The notes beneath the pieces are model-generated. The model was given only the letters and a program-made list of their open reading frames with translations, made no database searches and had not been told where the DNA came from. DNA of 64,000 nt from Streptomyces phaeolivaceus. Lineage in GTDB: Bacteria > Actinomycetota > Actinomycetes > Streptomycetales > Streptomycetaceae. Both the position numbers and the translations under genes were made by a program. The stretch covers positions 4,774,001 through 4,838,000 of the forward strand of contig NZ_CP045096.1 of the NCBI RefSeq assembly GCF_009184865.1. The letters are read 5' to 3'. Position 1 is the stretch's first letter; each line of letters starts with the position of its first letter. Positions 1 through 8,799 of the stretch are shown here, in pieces.

Positions 1-344
1 GTGTCCAGGACGTCGCTACGGGCGAGGTCGGCGAGCGGGGCGGGCCGGATCCCGGGCACACCGCGTGCGTCGGCGCCTCCGCGGTGCCGCGTCGCGAGTG
101 CGGCCTCCAGCCGTCCGTACGCCGTCGGGTACAGCGCGGGATCCCGCCCGACGTCGGTACGGGTGGCTCGTACGAGATCGTTCGCTCCGCGCAGAGCGTC
201 GAGTTGTCCGGCCAGGGCACCGCCGGGTGGCACGGGCCGGTCCACCGGCCCGCCGCCGAACACCGAGGCGCCGAGCACCGCGGTGACGGCCGCCACGCCC
301 ACGGCGACGAGAACCCGGCCACGACGATCCACGTGCGTCCCCAC
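1..344 (-). CDS. Secreted or membrane-anchored protein, N-terminal part only
   Basis: The reading frame begins at GTG 344 (or the in-frame GTG at 332) and runs off the left edge, so only about 110 residues are seen. The N-terminus is basic (VDRRGRVLVAV) followed by a hydrophobic Ala/Val stretch, as expected for a signal peptide or anchor. The mature part is Arg/Ala/Leu rich with no motif I recognise. It lies only 3 bases downstream of the stop of the secreted protein gene ahead of it, so the two are probably one transcript and both products are likely to act outside the membrane. Confidence 0.5.
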   Translation of the reverse strand, partial: MGTHVDRRGRVLVAVGVAAVTAVLGASVFGGGPVDRPVPPGGALAGQLDALRGANDLVRATRTDVGRDPALYPTAYGRLEAALATRHRGGADARGVPGIRPAPLADLARSDVLD

Positions 345-347
345 GGC

Positions 348-812
348 TCAGTCGTTGGCGCAGGCCGAGGCGAACGCCTTCACACCGGACTTGAAGGCGC
401 CGCCGTCGGAGCAGGTCGTGATGCTGGTGTTGAGCGATCCTCCCGGGTCGGCGATACCGCTGATGTCGGCGATCCAGGTGTTCTTGTTCGTCCAACTGAC
501 CTGCCGGGTGCTCTCGCTCACCGACGTACCGCTCGGACTCAGCGCGAGGGTCGCCTGCCAGCCGTTGGCCTTCACCGTGGCCGTGTTGCTGATCTTGCTG
601 ACCGTGTACTTCGCACCGCCCTTCATCGTCTTCGTCGACGTCTTGAAGGAGCACTTGTCGGCGTAGGCGTTGCACTGCCACGCGCTGACCTCGACCCGCG
701 CGCCCGTACCGGGTAGTGGCGTCGAACCGGCATCCGAAATAGCCATGGTCGGCACGGCGGACCCCACCCACAGCGTCCCGACGAGCCCCGATGTCAGCAG
801 GATCCTCTTCAT
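348..812 (-). CDS. Small secreted protein of unknown function
   Basis: I place the start at ATG 812 (MKRILLTSGLVGTLWVG) rather than the in-frame ATG at 836, because a GGGGAGGGG ribosome site sits just before it. The product is about 154 residues with a classical signal peptide ending near AVPTMA. The mature domain is rich in Ser, Thr and Lys, is probably all-beta, and has four cysteines (two near CNAYADKCSF and two near the C-terminus) that could form disulfides. I recognise no enzyme family. It heads a two-gene transcript with the next secreted protein. Confidence 0.65.
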   Translation of the reverse strand: MKRILLTSGLVGTLWVGSAVPTMAISDAGSTPLPGTGARVEVSAWQCNAYADKCSFKTSTKTMKGGAKYTVSKISNTATVKANGWQATLALSPSGTSVSESTRQVSWTNKNTWIADISGIADPGGSLNTSITTCSDGGAFKSGVKAFASACAND

Positions 813-1057
813 CCGCCCCTCCCCCGTTCGCCGCACGCCTCAGGCCTCACCACACGGCCTCGCACATGCAGACATGTCATCCCAACCAGGCGACGAACTG
901 TATATGTTGCGCAAATACTGAAGAGTGACCGAAAAGCGACGCGCATTCGCGTGGCTCACCCAAGGAAAGGACCGTCAAAGGCAGGCAACCCCCGTCATGG
1001 ACAGCCGCACACGGAAGGACACCTGACCTGTTTCAGCCACCAGCCAGTCGGCATTGT

Positions 1058-1520
1058 TCACACCTGAGCGTGATGGCGACCGTCGTCAGCGCGGCCCCGG
1101 CACCCCCGCAGCCCCCGCGGCTCCCGCAACCCCCGGAAGAACGTGCGGACGTCGGCCGTGAACAGTTCCGGCTGTTCCAGGGCCGCGAAGTGGCCACCTC
1201 GGGGGAATTCTGACCAGCCGGCGGTTCCGGCGAGCGGATGTACAGGAAGTGGACGTCCGCGCCGTCGATCACCGTCATGAACTGGGGGAAGCGATTCAGG
1301 TGCGCTTCGTGCTCCCGCCAGTCGTAGGCGGTACGCCAGTACGCCGTCAGCTCCTTCAGATACGCGAGCGGCACGCCCTGCGACCAGCCGGGCGCGGTGG
1401 CTTGGTCCGGCCACCGGGTGGCGTCGAGCCGTACGGCCAGGTCGTCCAGGTCCGCCTGCGGGATGTCCAGCAGGAAGGGACGGACGTGGCGTCGGACCCT
1501 GTCTGCGAGGGCTCACTCAT
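1058..1520 (-). pseudogene. Remnant of an alpha/beta epoxide hydrolase
   Basis: Three frames on the minus strand together give the N-terminus and the extreme C-terminus of an epoxide hydrolase. The start at 1520 (MSEPSQTGSDAT) is followed after a one-base shift by the family's N-terminal domain (VRPFLLDIPQADLDDLAV, then VPLAYLKELTAYWRTAYDW and VHFLYIRSPEP). The sequence then jumps, in a further frame, to the C-terminal piece GGHFAALEQPELFTADV, which normally carries the catalytic His. The core of roughly 250 residues with the nucleophile Asp is missing. It is a deletion derivative with at least two frame changes and cannot make an active enzyme. Confidence 0.75.
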
Positions 1521-1731
1521 ACGCCGCCCCCTCCCCGCCCTGCCCTTTTCCGTCTTCCCCTTCCCTTCCTCTTCTTCCTCTCTGTCGTCGACATGGGCAG
1601 AGTGTCGGAGTCGTAGGAGTTACCCGCATGGGCCGCACCGACATGCCCGACCGGGAACCGCGTGCCACGCTCGGATTCGCGCCGCTCGCATCATGCGCGC
1701 CGCGAGGAGGCAGTGCGAGGAGGCAATGCGC

Positions 1732-3087
1732 ATGCCGGTCGGCACGACAGGGTCCGAGGCCGCCGCGCCGCCCCCTGATCCGATGAGGCTGCTGCGCAGC
1801 CGCGCGTATCTGGTGCTGCTGCTGATGGCCGCGCTGATCGGCGTACCGGTGTCCGCGGTGGCGTTCGGTTTCCTCGCGCTGGTCGGTGAGGTCCAGCCGC
1901 TGATCTACACGGATCTGCCCGAGGCGCTCGGGTTCGACGGGACGCCGGTGTGGTGGCCGGTGCCGCTGCTCGCCGTCGGGGGACTGCTCGTGGCGCTGAC
2001 GGTCCAGTACCTGCCGGGGCACGGTGGCCATGAGCCGACCGCCGGGTTCAAGGCGACCGGCGCGCCCACCCCCGTCGAACTGCCCGGCATCTTCGCCGCC
2101 GCGCTGGCGACGCTCTGCTTCGCCGCCGTCCTCGGGCCCGAGGCACCGCTGCTGGCGCTCGGCAGCGGGCTCGCCGCCGGTGCCGTACGGCTGGTCAGAC
2201 GCGACCCGCCGGAGCGGATGAGCGCGGTGCTGGGCGCGGCGGGCAGTTTCGCGGCCGTCAGTTCGCTGCTGGGGTCGCCGCTGTTGGGGGCGTTCCTGCT
2301 GATGGAGGCCTCCGGGCTGGGCGGGCCGATGATGGCGATGGTGCTGGTGCCCGGTCTGCTGGCCGCGGGCGTCGGCGCGCTGATCTTCGTCGGGCTGGGG
2401 TCCTGGACCGGGCTGGGCACCTACTCGCTGACCCTGCACGACGTCCCCGAGGCCACCCGCCCGACGGCGGCGGAGTTCGGCTGGGCCCTGGTCATCGGGC
2501 TGTCGGCCGCGCTCGTGGGAGCGGGCATCCGCTGGCTCGCCGTGCGGCTCCGGACGCGGGTCGAGCGGCGGCGGTTGCCGGCCACGGTGGTGATGGGCCT
2601 GGTCGTGGCGGGACTGGCGATCGGTTACGCGGAGGCCAGCGGCAAGCCGGCGACCGACGTCCTGTACTCGGGGCAGACGGCGCTGGACCCGTTCCTCACG
2701 CACAGCGCCGCGTACTCGGTGGGGGCGCTGGCGCTGCTGGTGCTGTGCAAGGGCCTGGCCTACTGCGTGTCGCTCAGCGCGTTCCGGGGAGGCCCGATCT
2801 TTCCCGCGATGTTCGTGGGGGCGGCGGGCGGCATCCTCTGCTCCCATCTGCCGGGGCTCAGCCTGATCGCGGGGTTCGCGATGGGCATCGGGGCGATGAG
2901 CACCGCGATGCTGCAGCTTCCGCTCGTCTCCGTCCTGCTGGCCACCCTGCTGATCGGGGACCGGGGGGTCACCGTCATGCCGCTGGTGATCGTCGCGGTG
3001 GTGGTGTCGTATGTCGCTACGGCGCGGTTGACGCCGGGGAAGGGGACGGGGCAGGAGCCGTCGGGGGCGGGGCGACCGCGGGTGTGA
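1732..3087 (+). CDS. ClC-family chloride channel/transporter
   Basis: The product is an integral membrane protein of about 451 residues with ten or more hydrophobic segments. The ClC signature regions are recognisable: VLGPEAPLLALGSGLA matches the anion-binding GxEGP loop, though here it reads GPEAP, and GGPIFPAMFVGAA matches the GxFxP motif late in the protein. The start at 1732 is chosen for its spacing from AGGAGG at 1717-1722; ATGs at 1693 and 1726 are in frame. The family moves chloride, often in exchange for protons. The altered first motif makes the exact ion and mechanism uncertain. It stands alone, with no obvious operon partner. Confidence 0.8.
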   Translation: MPVGTTGSEAAAPPPDPMRLLRSRAYLVLLLMAALIGVPVSAVAFGFLALVGEVQPLIYTDLPEALGFDGTPVWWPVPLLAVGGLLVALTVQYLPGHGGHEPTAGFKATGAPTPVELPGIFAAALATLCFAAVLGPEAPLLALGSGLAAGAVRLVRRDPPERMSAVLGAAGSFAAVSSLLGSPLLGAFLLMEASGLGGPMMAMVLVPGLLAAGVGALIFVGLGSWTGLGTYSLTLHDVPEATRPTAAEFGWALVIGLSAALVGAGIRWLAVRLRTRVERRRLPATVVMGLVVAGLAIGYAEASGKPATDVLYSGQTALDPFLTHSAAYSVGALALLVLCKGLAYCVSLSAFRGGPIFPAMFVGAAGGILCSHLPGLSLIAGFAMGIGAMSTAMLQLPLVSVLLATLLIGDRGVTVMPLVIVAVVVSYVATARLTPGKGTGQEPSGAGRPRV

Positions 3088-3201
3088 GCTGTCGGTCTCC
3101 GGTTCCGGCCGGTTCGGCGCGGTACCGGCCGGCAGGAACCGGAGGCTGAGCATTCGCGGGCTACGCCGACATCCCGCGTCCCGTCGCTTCGGACACGTCA
3201 G

Positions 3202-3540
3202 TCACTTCGACGCCGTCGACTCGTGGGTGTCTTCGGTGGCTTCGGTGGCTTCGGTGGCTTCGGTGTCCGGTACCGGCAGGCGCAATCCCCTGGACTCGGC
3301 GACGCGCAGGGCGTCCGTCAGGCACTCGGCGAGACGGATGCCCGCGTGGCGGACCTCGGTGTACGACGAGGCCGGGTCCTCCAGCACCGTACGGGCGAGG
3401 TCGAGTACGTCGGTGCCGGTGGAGAGCTGGGTGATCTCCAGTTCGTCGGCGAGACGGGAGAGGCGGCCACCATTGTGGTCGGTCACCAGAAAGCAGGGCT
3501 TCCCCTCGAACGACAGCCAGGGCAGAAGCCGGAGCGCGGG
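3202..3540 (-). CDS. Conserved small Streptomyces protein, N-terminus lost in a repeat
   Basis: This frame reads [20 protein letters not shown], then a helical segment ([14 protein letters not shown]) and ends [15 protein letters not shown] with a Thr/Glu/Ala tail. It resembles small proteins that often sit next to DUF5753-type regulators in Streptomyces. A GTG at 3486 could be used, but homologs as I recall them begin earlier, and upstream the frame enters a hexanucleotide repeat without a visible start. The gene is therefore either fused to low-complexity sequence or already decayed. The tail holds a short direct repeat (TEATEATEA), mirrored in the DNA as repeated ggtggcttc. Confidence 0.4.
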   Translation of the reverse strand, partial: PALRLLPWLSFEGKPCFLVTDHNGGRLSRLADELEITQLSTGTDVLDLARTVLEDPASSYTEVRHAGIRLAECLTDALRVAESRGLRLPVPDTEATEATEATEDTHESTASK

Positions 3541-3580
3541 CGAGTGGTCGGGGGCGAGTGGTCGGGGGCGAGTGGTCGGG

Positions 3581-3770
3581 GGCGGGGGCGGGAGCGGGAG
3601 CGGGAGCGGGAGCGGGGACGGGAGCGGGAGCGGGGACGGGAGCGGGAGCGGGGACGGGAGCGGGGACGGGAGCGGGAGCGGGGACGGGAGCGGGAGCGGG
3701 AGCGGGGACGGGAGCGGGGACGGGAGCGGGAGCGGGGACGGGAGCGGGAGCGGGAGCGGGAGCGGGAGCG
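3581..3770. repeat. Hexanucleotide microsatellite (gggagc/ggggac)
   Basis: About 190 bases consist of gggagc units interspersed with ggggac variants, roughly thirty copies. It is open in all frames and encodes Gly-Ser/Gly-Asp on the plus strand or Pro-Ala/Pro-Val on the minus strand. It begins exactly where the homology of a DUF5753 regulator stops, so it probably grew by slippage inside or next to that gene. Confidence 0.9.
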
Positions 3771-4006
3771 GCCATCACCTCCGAGTCGGCGACCCGGTGA
3801 TGGAGGACGTTCTCCTCGATCAGAGTCGCGAACCGGTGGTCGCCCTCGTGGATGACACGGGCGCGGCGCATGCGGACCCCGACCGCGTCGGCCACGTCGT
3901 CCGGAGTACCGCGGAAGCCCGCGATCGTCCGCATCAGCGCCGTCGCGTGGCCGGGCGTCTGCAGATGGCCCGGCATGACGTGGGAGGCGTACACACGGAA
4001 GTGGCG
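3770..4006 (-). pseudogene. Fragment of a DUF5753-type (XRE partner) regulator
   Basis: About 79 residues from [17 protein letters not shown] through [16 protein letters not shown] and [18 protein letters not shown] match the first half of the DUF5753 domain found behind the helix-turn-helix in many Streptomyces XRE regulators. Compare the intact copy at 29022-29867, which has RIYSPWLIPGPVQTASY and LEESVLRYRIGGTDVMAG. Upstream, where the DNA-binding domain should be, lies a 26-bp tandem repeat that shifts frame. Downstream the homology ends in the hexanucleotide repeat. I call it a broken gene. Confidence 0.6.
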
Positions 4007-4031
4007 GGTACGGCTGTGGTGCTGCCGCGAG

Positions 4032-4109
4032 CTGTACGGCTGTGACGTCGCCGCGACCTGTACGGCTGTGACGTCGCCGCGACCTGTACGGCTGTGACGT
4101 CGCCGCCGA
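4032..4109. repeat. 26-bp tandem repeat, three copies
   Basis: Three consecutive copies of a 26-base unit that begins CTGTACGGCTGTGACGTCGC. The first two are identical and the third diverges at its last bases. Because 26 is not a multiple of three, each copy changes reading frame, so it cannot be a conserved protein repeat. Each unit contains TGACGTC, a near-palindrome. Confidence 0.85.
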
Positions 4110-4230
4110 ACTCGGCCCGGACCTTGGCCAGTTCCTCCCGGCCGGACCGGTGCCGCCGCTGCCATCGGTGACGGGCGCGCTCGTGCCGTCCAGCTCGCCC
4201 ACGACGGCACCCGCCCTTCCACCCCTTCCG

Positions 4231-4281
4231 TGTAGCGATCGCTAAAGCGGTGGACGGCTACACTGTAACGACCACTAAAGC
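4231..4281 (+). promoter_or_regulatory. Paired operator-like sites upstream of the TetR gene
   Basis: Two copies of an 18-base element stand at 4231-4248 (TGTAGCGATCGCTAAAGC) and 4264-4281 (TGTAACGACCACTAAAGC), 33 bases apart, close to three helical turns. The first contains the perfect palindrome TAGCGATCGCTA. TACACT at 4259-4264 may be the -10 box. This is the usual layout for autoregulation by a TetR-type repressor. Confidence 0.55.
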
Positions 4282-4330
4282 AATCGTGCGACGGGCGCCC
4301 GCGGCGGAGCCGGACGAGGGAGGGGAAGCC

Positions 4331-4921
4331 ATGCCCAGGGGAGGCAAACGCGCCTTCGACGAGGGGGTCGCGCTGGACGTGGCCCTGGAACTGTTCTGGC
4401 GTCAGGGCTACGAGGCCACCTCGATCGCCGACCTGACCCGGGCGATGGACATCAGGCCGCCCAGCCTGTACGCGGCCTTCGGCAACAAGCGGCAGCTCTT
4501 CGAGAAGGTCCTCGACCGCTACGCCCAGGCGCGTACACCGCTGTCGCGCGAGGCGCTGGCGCAGCCCACGGCGCACGAGGTGGCGCTAAGGCTGCTGACC
4601 GGTCTGGTCGAGGCGTACACCATGCCGGGCAGGCCCCGTGGCTGCCTGACCGTGCGGGCGGGACTCGCCTCCGGCGAGGACGGCCGTGCGATCGTGGAGC
4701 TTCTGGCGGCTGCCCGGAACGACTACCGGCAGGCCGTCCAGGACCGTTTCGAGCTGGCCGTTTCCGACGGAGACCTGCCCGCGGACACCGACTGCAAGGC
4801 CCTGGCGCGCTTCCTCATGGCCACCGCCGAGGGCCTCGCCGTCAATGCCGCCGCCGACGCGCCCCGCGAGGAACTGCTCGCCGCCGCGATCCTCGCCGCC
4901 CGCGTGGTACCCGTCGGCTGA
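4331..4921 (+). CDS. TetR/AcrR-family transcriptional regulator
   Basis: The product is 196 residues, normal for the family. Residues 1-55 form the TetR DNA-binding domain ([18 protein letters not shown], then [18 protein letters not shown]). The C-terminal helical part would bind ligand and dimerise. ATG 4331 is chosen over the upstream in-frame ATG because GGAGGGG precedes it. The remaining sequence resembles the AcrR-type group with a YAAFGNK recognition helix, often controlling a neighbouring oxidoreductase or efflux gene. No such gene is adjacent here, so its target is unknown. Two operator-like sites lie directly upstream, so it probably represses itself. Confidence 0.85.
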   Translation: MPRGGKRAFDEGVALDVALELFWRQGYEATSIADLTRAMDIRPPSLYAAFGNKRQLFEKVLDRYAQARTPLSREALAQPTAHEVALRLLTGLVEAYTMPGRPRGCLTVRAGLASGEDGRAIVELLAAARNDYRQAVQDRFELAVSDGDLPADTDCKALARFLMATAEGLAVNAAADAPREELLAAAILAARVVPVG

Positions 4922-5030
4922 CGGGCGTGATGAATCGTTTTATTCGGCTGACCCGTCAGGTGGGCACATCCGGCGTCCGTGCTGCCCGGTGTGCGCCGAA
5001 CAGTCAGCTATGCATCCTGATCTTGGCAGC

Positions 5031-5098
5031 TAGAAACGTTTAAGTAACCCTATTGACTCACATCGTGGCCCCTCACTACCGTTCGCCGAAACGTTCCA
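5031..5098 (+). promoter_or_regulatory. Rhamnosidase promoter with two LacI-type operators
   Basis: TTGACT at 5053-5058 and TACCGT at 5077-5082 form a plausible promoter with an 18-base spacer. It is bracketed by GAAACGTTTAA around 5033-5043 and CGAAACGTTCC at 5087-5097. Both centre on AAACGTT, the common core of LacI-family operators. A LacI-type gene lies at the far end of the regulated gene, which fits direct repression. Confidence 0.5.
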
Positions 5099-5148
5099 AA
5101 ACGGCGGAGTACCGCGCCGGACAGGTTCACTGACAGGGAGGGAACGGC

Positions 5149-7626
5149 ATGTCTCTCAACAGGTCGGCCACGCGTCGCCAGGTGGTGGGTTCCGCCGCCG
5201 CGGCCGTGGTCATCGGCGTGGTGAGCCCGGGGCTCGCCCACGGCTCACCGTCCATGTCCGCGTCCACCGCCGCGTCCTCGCCGCCGTCCGCCGGGAACGA
5301 CTGGACGGCGGAGTGGATCGGGCGGGACACCCCTTCGGCGGCGCCCGAGCTGGGCAAGCAGAACCCCGTCCCGCTGCTGCGCCGGGCGTTCACGCTGGGC
5401 AAGCGCGTCAAGCAGGCCAGGTTCAACATCGTCGGGATGGGCTACTACGAGGCGTGGATCAACGGCCACCGGGTCGGTGACCAGGTCCTGGACCCGCCGC
5501 CGTCGGCCTACGACCAGACCGCGTTCTCGCGCTCTTTCGACGTCACGAAGTCGCTGCGCGGCGGGGACAACGCCATCGCCGTCACCCTGGGGCGGGGCTT
5601 CCTCAGCACCCCGGAGACCACGCCGACGACGCTGTTCGGCCTGTCGAAGGCACCCTGGACCCAGGAGCCCCGGCTGCTGGCGCAGTTGGACATCGTCTTC
5701 GGCGACGGCAGCAGACAGCGGGTCGTCAGCGACGGCACCTGGAGGATCACCGACGGGCCCACCCGGGACGCCCTGTACTTCGGTGAGTCGTACGACGCCC
5801 GCCTGGCCAGCCCCGGCTGGACGAACGCCTCGTACGACGACTCGGCCTGGGAGACCGCACGCGTCCAGCCCGCGCCGACCAAGCGCGTGGTGCCCGCCGA
5901 CATGCCTCCGGTCAAGGTCACCGACACCTTCGGCCCCGTCGGCGTCACGCGGCTCACGACCGGCACCAAGGTCTACGACTTCGGCCGTACGACGGCGGGT
6001 TGGGCCCGTATCAAGGTCGGCGGCGCGGCCGGGACGACGGTGACCCTCGTCTACGGCGAGCAACTGAACGACGACGGCACCGTGTTCCAGTCGGCCATGC
6101 TCGGCCCCGCCGCCGTCACCCACCGGGACTCCTACACCCTGGGCGGCAAGGGCAAGGGAACGCAGACGTGGGAACCGAGCTTCACCCGGCACGGTTTCCG
6201 CTATGTCGAGGTGACCACCTCGGCGCCGCTGACCTCGTTCGGGATCGAGGCCCGCGTCGCGCACACCGCGGTGGCGTCGACCGGTCGCTTCGACAGCGCC
6301 AACCCGCTGTTGAACAGGATCAACGCCATCCAGCGCGCGTCCCTCCTGGACAACATGTGGGGCATCCCCAGCGACACCCCCTGGCGGGACCGGCAGGGCT
6401 GGACGGCCGACGCCTATCTCTATCTGGACTCGGCGGCCCTCAACTTCGATGTCGAGGGCCTGTACCGCCAGTGGCTGCGGACGTTCCGGGAATCCCAGCG
6501 GGCCGACGGCAGCCTGCCGGTGATCGCCCCGAACCCCGGCGGCTTCCCGCTGTGGAACGACCCGTCCTGGTCGGGCACGCTGATCTCCTCCGTCTGGACC
6601 CACTACCAGCACTACGGCGACACCGGCGTGCTCGTCGACAACTACCCGGCCATGGCGCGCTGGCTCGACCTGATACGCACCACCATCGCCGGGACCGACG
6701 GGCTGTACACCGGCTTCTCCTTCGGCGACTGGTCACCGCCCGGCGCGGAGAACGCCGCCACCGTGGCCCTCAGGCCGCCGGAGGGCTCCCTGCTGACGGC
6801 CAACGCCGACCTCTACCACGAGGCCCGTCTCCTGGCCGGGATCGCGAGGGAACTCGGTCACTCCGGCGACGCCACCCGGTTCGACACCATGGCCGACGCC
6901 CTCGCGAAGAAGTTCAACGAGAAGTTCCTCGACGCCGACGCGGGCGTCTACCGGACCCCCGTGGAGGCCGGTTACCGCCAGACCTCCAACCTGGTGGCCC
7001 TTGCGTACGGGCTGGTCCCCGACCAACACCGGGACAAGGTCTTCACCAACCTCGTCAAGGACATCACCGACCGGGGCGACCACCTGAACACCGGGGCCAT
7101 CGGCACCAAGCTCCTGCTCCCCGTCCTGACCGGGCACGGCCGCGCCGACCTGGCCTACCGGATCGCCACCCGGACCAGCTACCCCAGTTGGGGCTACTGG
7201 GTGAAGCAGGGCGCCACCACCTCGTGGGAGACCTGGTCCATGACCAAGAAGGACCTCTCGATGAACCACCCCTTCCTGGGCACCGTGGACGACTGGTTCT
7301 ACCAGCACCTGGCGGGCATCCGGGCCGCCGCTCCCGGCTACGCCGAGGTGCTGATCGCACCGGTCGTACCGGACGGCCTGCGCCACGCCTCGGCCCGGGT
7401 GACCACCCCGCGCGGCGAGGTCGGTGCCGGCTGGCGCCAGGAGAAGGGCCGGCTGACGCTCACGGTGAAGGTGCCCGCGCGGACACCGACCGAGGTCCGG
7501 GTCCCGCTCCCGGACGGTGGTGCGCGGAGCGTCACCGCGGATCGGGGCGCGACCCGCGTCGAACGGAAGGACGGCCATGTGGTCTACCGGGTGCGGGGCG
7601 GGACGCACGTGTTCCACGTGTCCTGA
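5149..7626 (+). CDS. Secreted alpha-L-rhamnosidase, GH78 family
   Basis: The product is 825 residues. It opens with a twin-arginine signal (SATRRQVVGSAAAAVVIG), so it should be exported folded. Residues about 45-370 are the beta-sandwich N-terminal regions (WTAEWIG and GYYEAWINGHRVGDQVLD are typical). Residues about 385-740 are the (alpha/alpha)6 catalytic barrel. SDTPWRDRQGWTADAY near residue 405 matches the acidic catalytic cluster of GH78, and TTSWETW near 690 holds the Glu expected to act as base. A beta-sandwich ends the protein. The reaction is release of terminal L-rhamnose from plant glycosides or polysaccharides. It is flanked by operator-like sites and faces a LacI regulator, suggesting sugar-induced expression. 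Confidence 0.9.
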   Translation: MSLNRSATRRQVVGSAAAAVVIGVVSPGLAHGSPSMSASTAASSPPSAGNDWTAEWIGRDTPSAAPELGKQNPVPLLRRAFTLGKRVKQARFNIVGMGYYEAWINGHRVGDQVLDPPPSAYDQTAFSRSFDVTKSLRGGDNAIAVTLGRGFLSTPETTPTTLFGLSKAPWTQEPRLLAQLDIVFGDGSRQRVVSDGTWRITDGPTRDALYFGESYDARLASPGWTNASYDDSAWETARVQPAPTKRVVPADMPPVKVTDTFGPVGVTRLTTGTKVYDFGRTTAGWARIKVGGAAGTTVTLVYGEQLNDDGTVFQSAMLGPAAVTHRDSYTLGGKGKGTQTWEPSFTRHGFRYVEVTTSAPLTSFGIEARVAHTAVASTGRFDSANPLLNRINAIQRASLLDNMWGIPSDTPWRDRQGWTADAYLYLDSAALNFDVEGLYRQWLRTFRESQRADGSLPVIAPNPGGFPLWNDPSWSGTLISSVWTHYQHYGDTGVLVDNYPAMARWLDLIRTTIAGTDGLYTGFSFGDWSPPGAENAATVALRPPEGSLLTANADLYHEARLLAGIARELGHSGDATRFDTMADALAKKFNEKFLDADAGVYRTPVEAGYRQTSNLVALAYGLVPDQHRDKVFTNLVKDITDRGDHLNTGAIGTKLLLPVLTGHGRADLAYRIATRTSYPSWGYWVKQGATTSWETWSMTKKDLSMNHPFLGTVDDWFYQHLAGIRAAAPGYAEVLIAPVVPDGLRHASARVTTPRGEVGAGWRQEKGRLTLTVKVPARTPTEVRVPLPDGGARSVTADRGATRVERKDGHVVYRVRGGTHVFHVS

Positions 7627-7644
7627 CCCGACCGGACGGCCCCT

Positions 7645-8664
7645 TCAGGTGGACCGGCGTACGACGACCTCCGCCGAGGCCGCGCTCGCCCAGAACGCGC
7701 GGCCGAGCGGAGTCCGCTCACCGCTCAGCTCCGTCTCCAGCCAGACGCGCAGCCCCGCGAGACCGTCGGAATCGACCAGGCGGGTCGTCGTCAGGGCGGG
7801 GAGCGCCAGACCGCCTTCCACGGTGTCCTCGGCGCCGATGACCGCCACCTCCGACGGGACGAGCCGACCCAGGTCCGAGGCCGCGGCCAGTACGGCAAGT
7901 GCGTGACGGTCGTCGGCCGCGCAGATCGCCGAACCGGGCGACGGTTCGAGCGCCGACAGGGCGGCCACCGCCCGTGGCCGGTCGAGAGGCAGGGTGAACA
8001 CCTCGGGCTCCGGCATCCCCCGCCGCCCGCACTCCTCCCGCACCCCCCGGAGCCGGTGCTCGGCCACCACACGCCGGGTCGAAGGCTCCGGGAACGCGTA
8101 CCGGACCCGTCCGTAACCGCGTTCCGCCAGGTGGGCCACCTGGGCGCGGCCGATCGCCCGCTCCCAGGGCCGGTCCGCCGCGTCCGGGTCGGCCTCGACG
8201 GCGGGGAAACCGAACACGTGCCGGGCGCCGGCGGCACGCATCTCCTCATGGGTCCGTACGGTCACGAAGGCGAACAGGGCGACGCCCAAGGGCTGCAACG
8301 ACCCCACCACCTTCACCGCCTCCGCCTCCGCCTCCGCCTCCTGGCGCAGCGTGTGCGTCACGACGGTGTATCCGAGGTCGGACAGGGCGCCGATGACCGC
8401 GCCGTTCCAGCGCTCGCTGACATCCCCCACGAACGTCGGGTCGAGGACCACCAGGACGACGTTCGAGTGCCCGCGGCGCAGGGCGGTACCCACGGGGTTG
8501 CGCACGTATCCGAGTTCGGAGACCGCCGCGGCCACCCGCAGTTTCGTCTCCTCGCTGATCGACTGGGACTCCTTGCCGTTCAGCACATAGCTGACCGTGG
8601 CCACGGACACCCCGCTGAGCTTGGCCACGTCCCGGATCGTCGGACGGCGTACCCCGGCACCCAC
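7645..8664 (-). CDS. LacI-family transcriptional regulator
   Basis: The product has about 339 residues. The N-terminus (RRPTIRDVAKLSGVSVATVS, then YVLNGK) is the LacI helix-turn-helix and hinge. The rest is a periplasmic-binding-protein-like sensor domain ending in the usual C-terminal part. I start at GTG 8664 because homology begins there; an ATG at 8739 would add unrelated low-complexity residues. The gene is convergent with the rhamnosidase and ends 18 bases from it. By context it probably represses that gene through the two AAACGTT sites near 5040-5097. The segment EAEAEAEAV is a small in-frame repeat. Confidence 0.85.
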   Translation of the reverse strand: MGAGVRRPTIRDVAKLSGVSVATVSYVLNGKESQSISEETKLRVAAAVSELGYVRNPVGTALRRGHSNVVLVVLDPTFVGDVSERWNGAVIGALSDLGYTVVTHTLRQEAEAEAEAVKVVGSLQPLGVALFAFVTVRTHEEMRAAGARHVFGFPAVEADPDAADRPWERAIGRAQVAHLAERGYGRVRYAFPEPSTRRVVAEHRLRGVREECGRRGMPEPEVFTLPLDRPRAVAALSALEPSPGSAICAADDRHALAVLAAASDLGRLVPSEVAVIGAEDTVEGGLALPALTTTRLVDSDGLAGLRVWLETELSGERTPLGRAFWASAASAEVVVRRST

Positions 8665-8799
8665 TCGTCCAGCCCCTCTTCCTCGTCTCCGGCCAGAGTA
8701 TGCGCCGCCCGACGCCGCACACACCGAGCCGACCGGCACGACCGGGTCCTGGGGGGGGAGACGAGTACGGGACTGAGCCGGGTTGGTCCGTCCAGTCCA

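Noticed and set aside
3581..3770. Possible CRISPR array
   Set aside because: The repeats are 6 bases long and contiguous with no unique spacers. It is a microsatellite.
3161..4576. A 471-codon minus-strand frame spanning the repeat and the TetR gene
   Set aside because: Only the central part has DUF5753 homology. The ends are shadows of the repeat, the small gene and the TetR gene.
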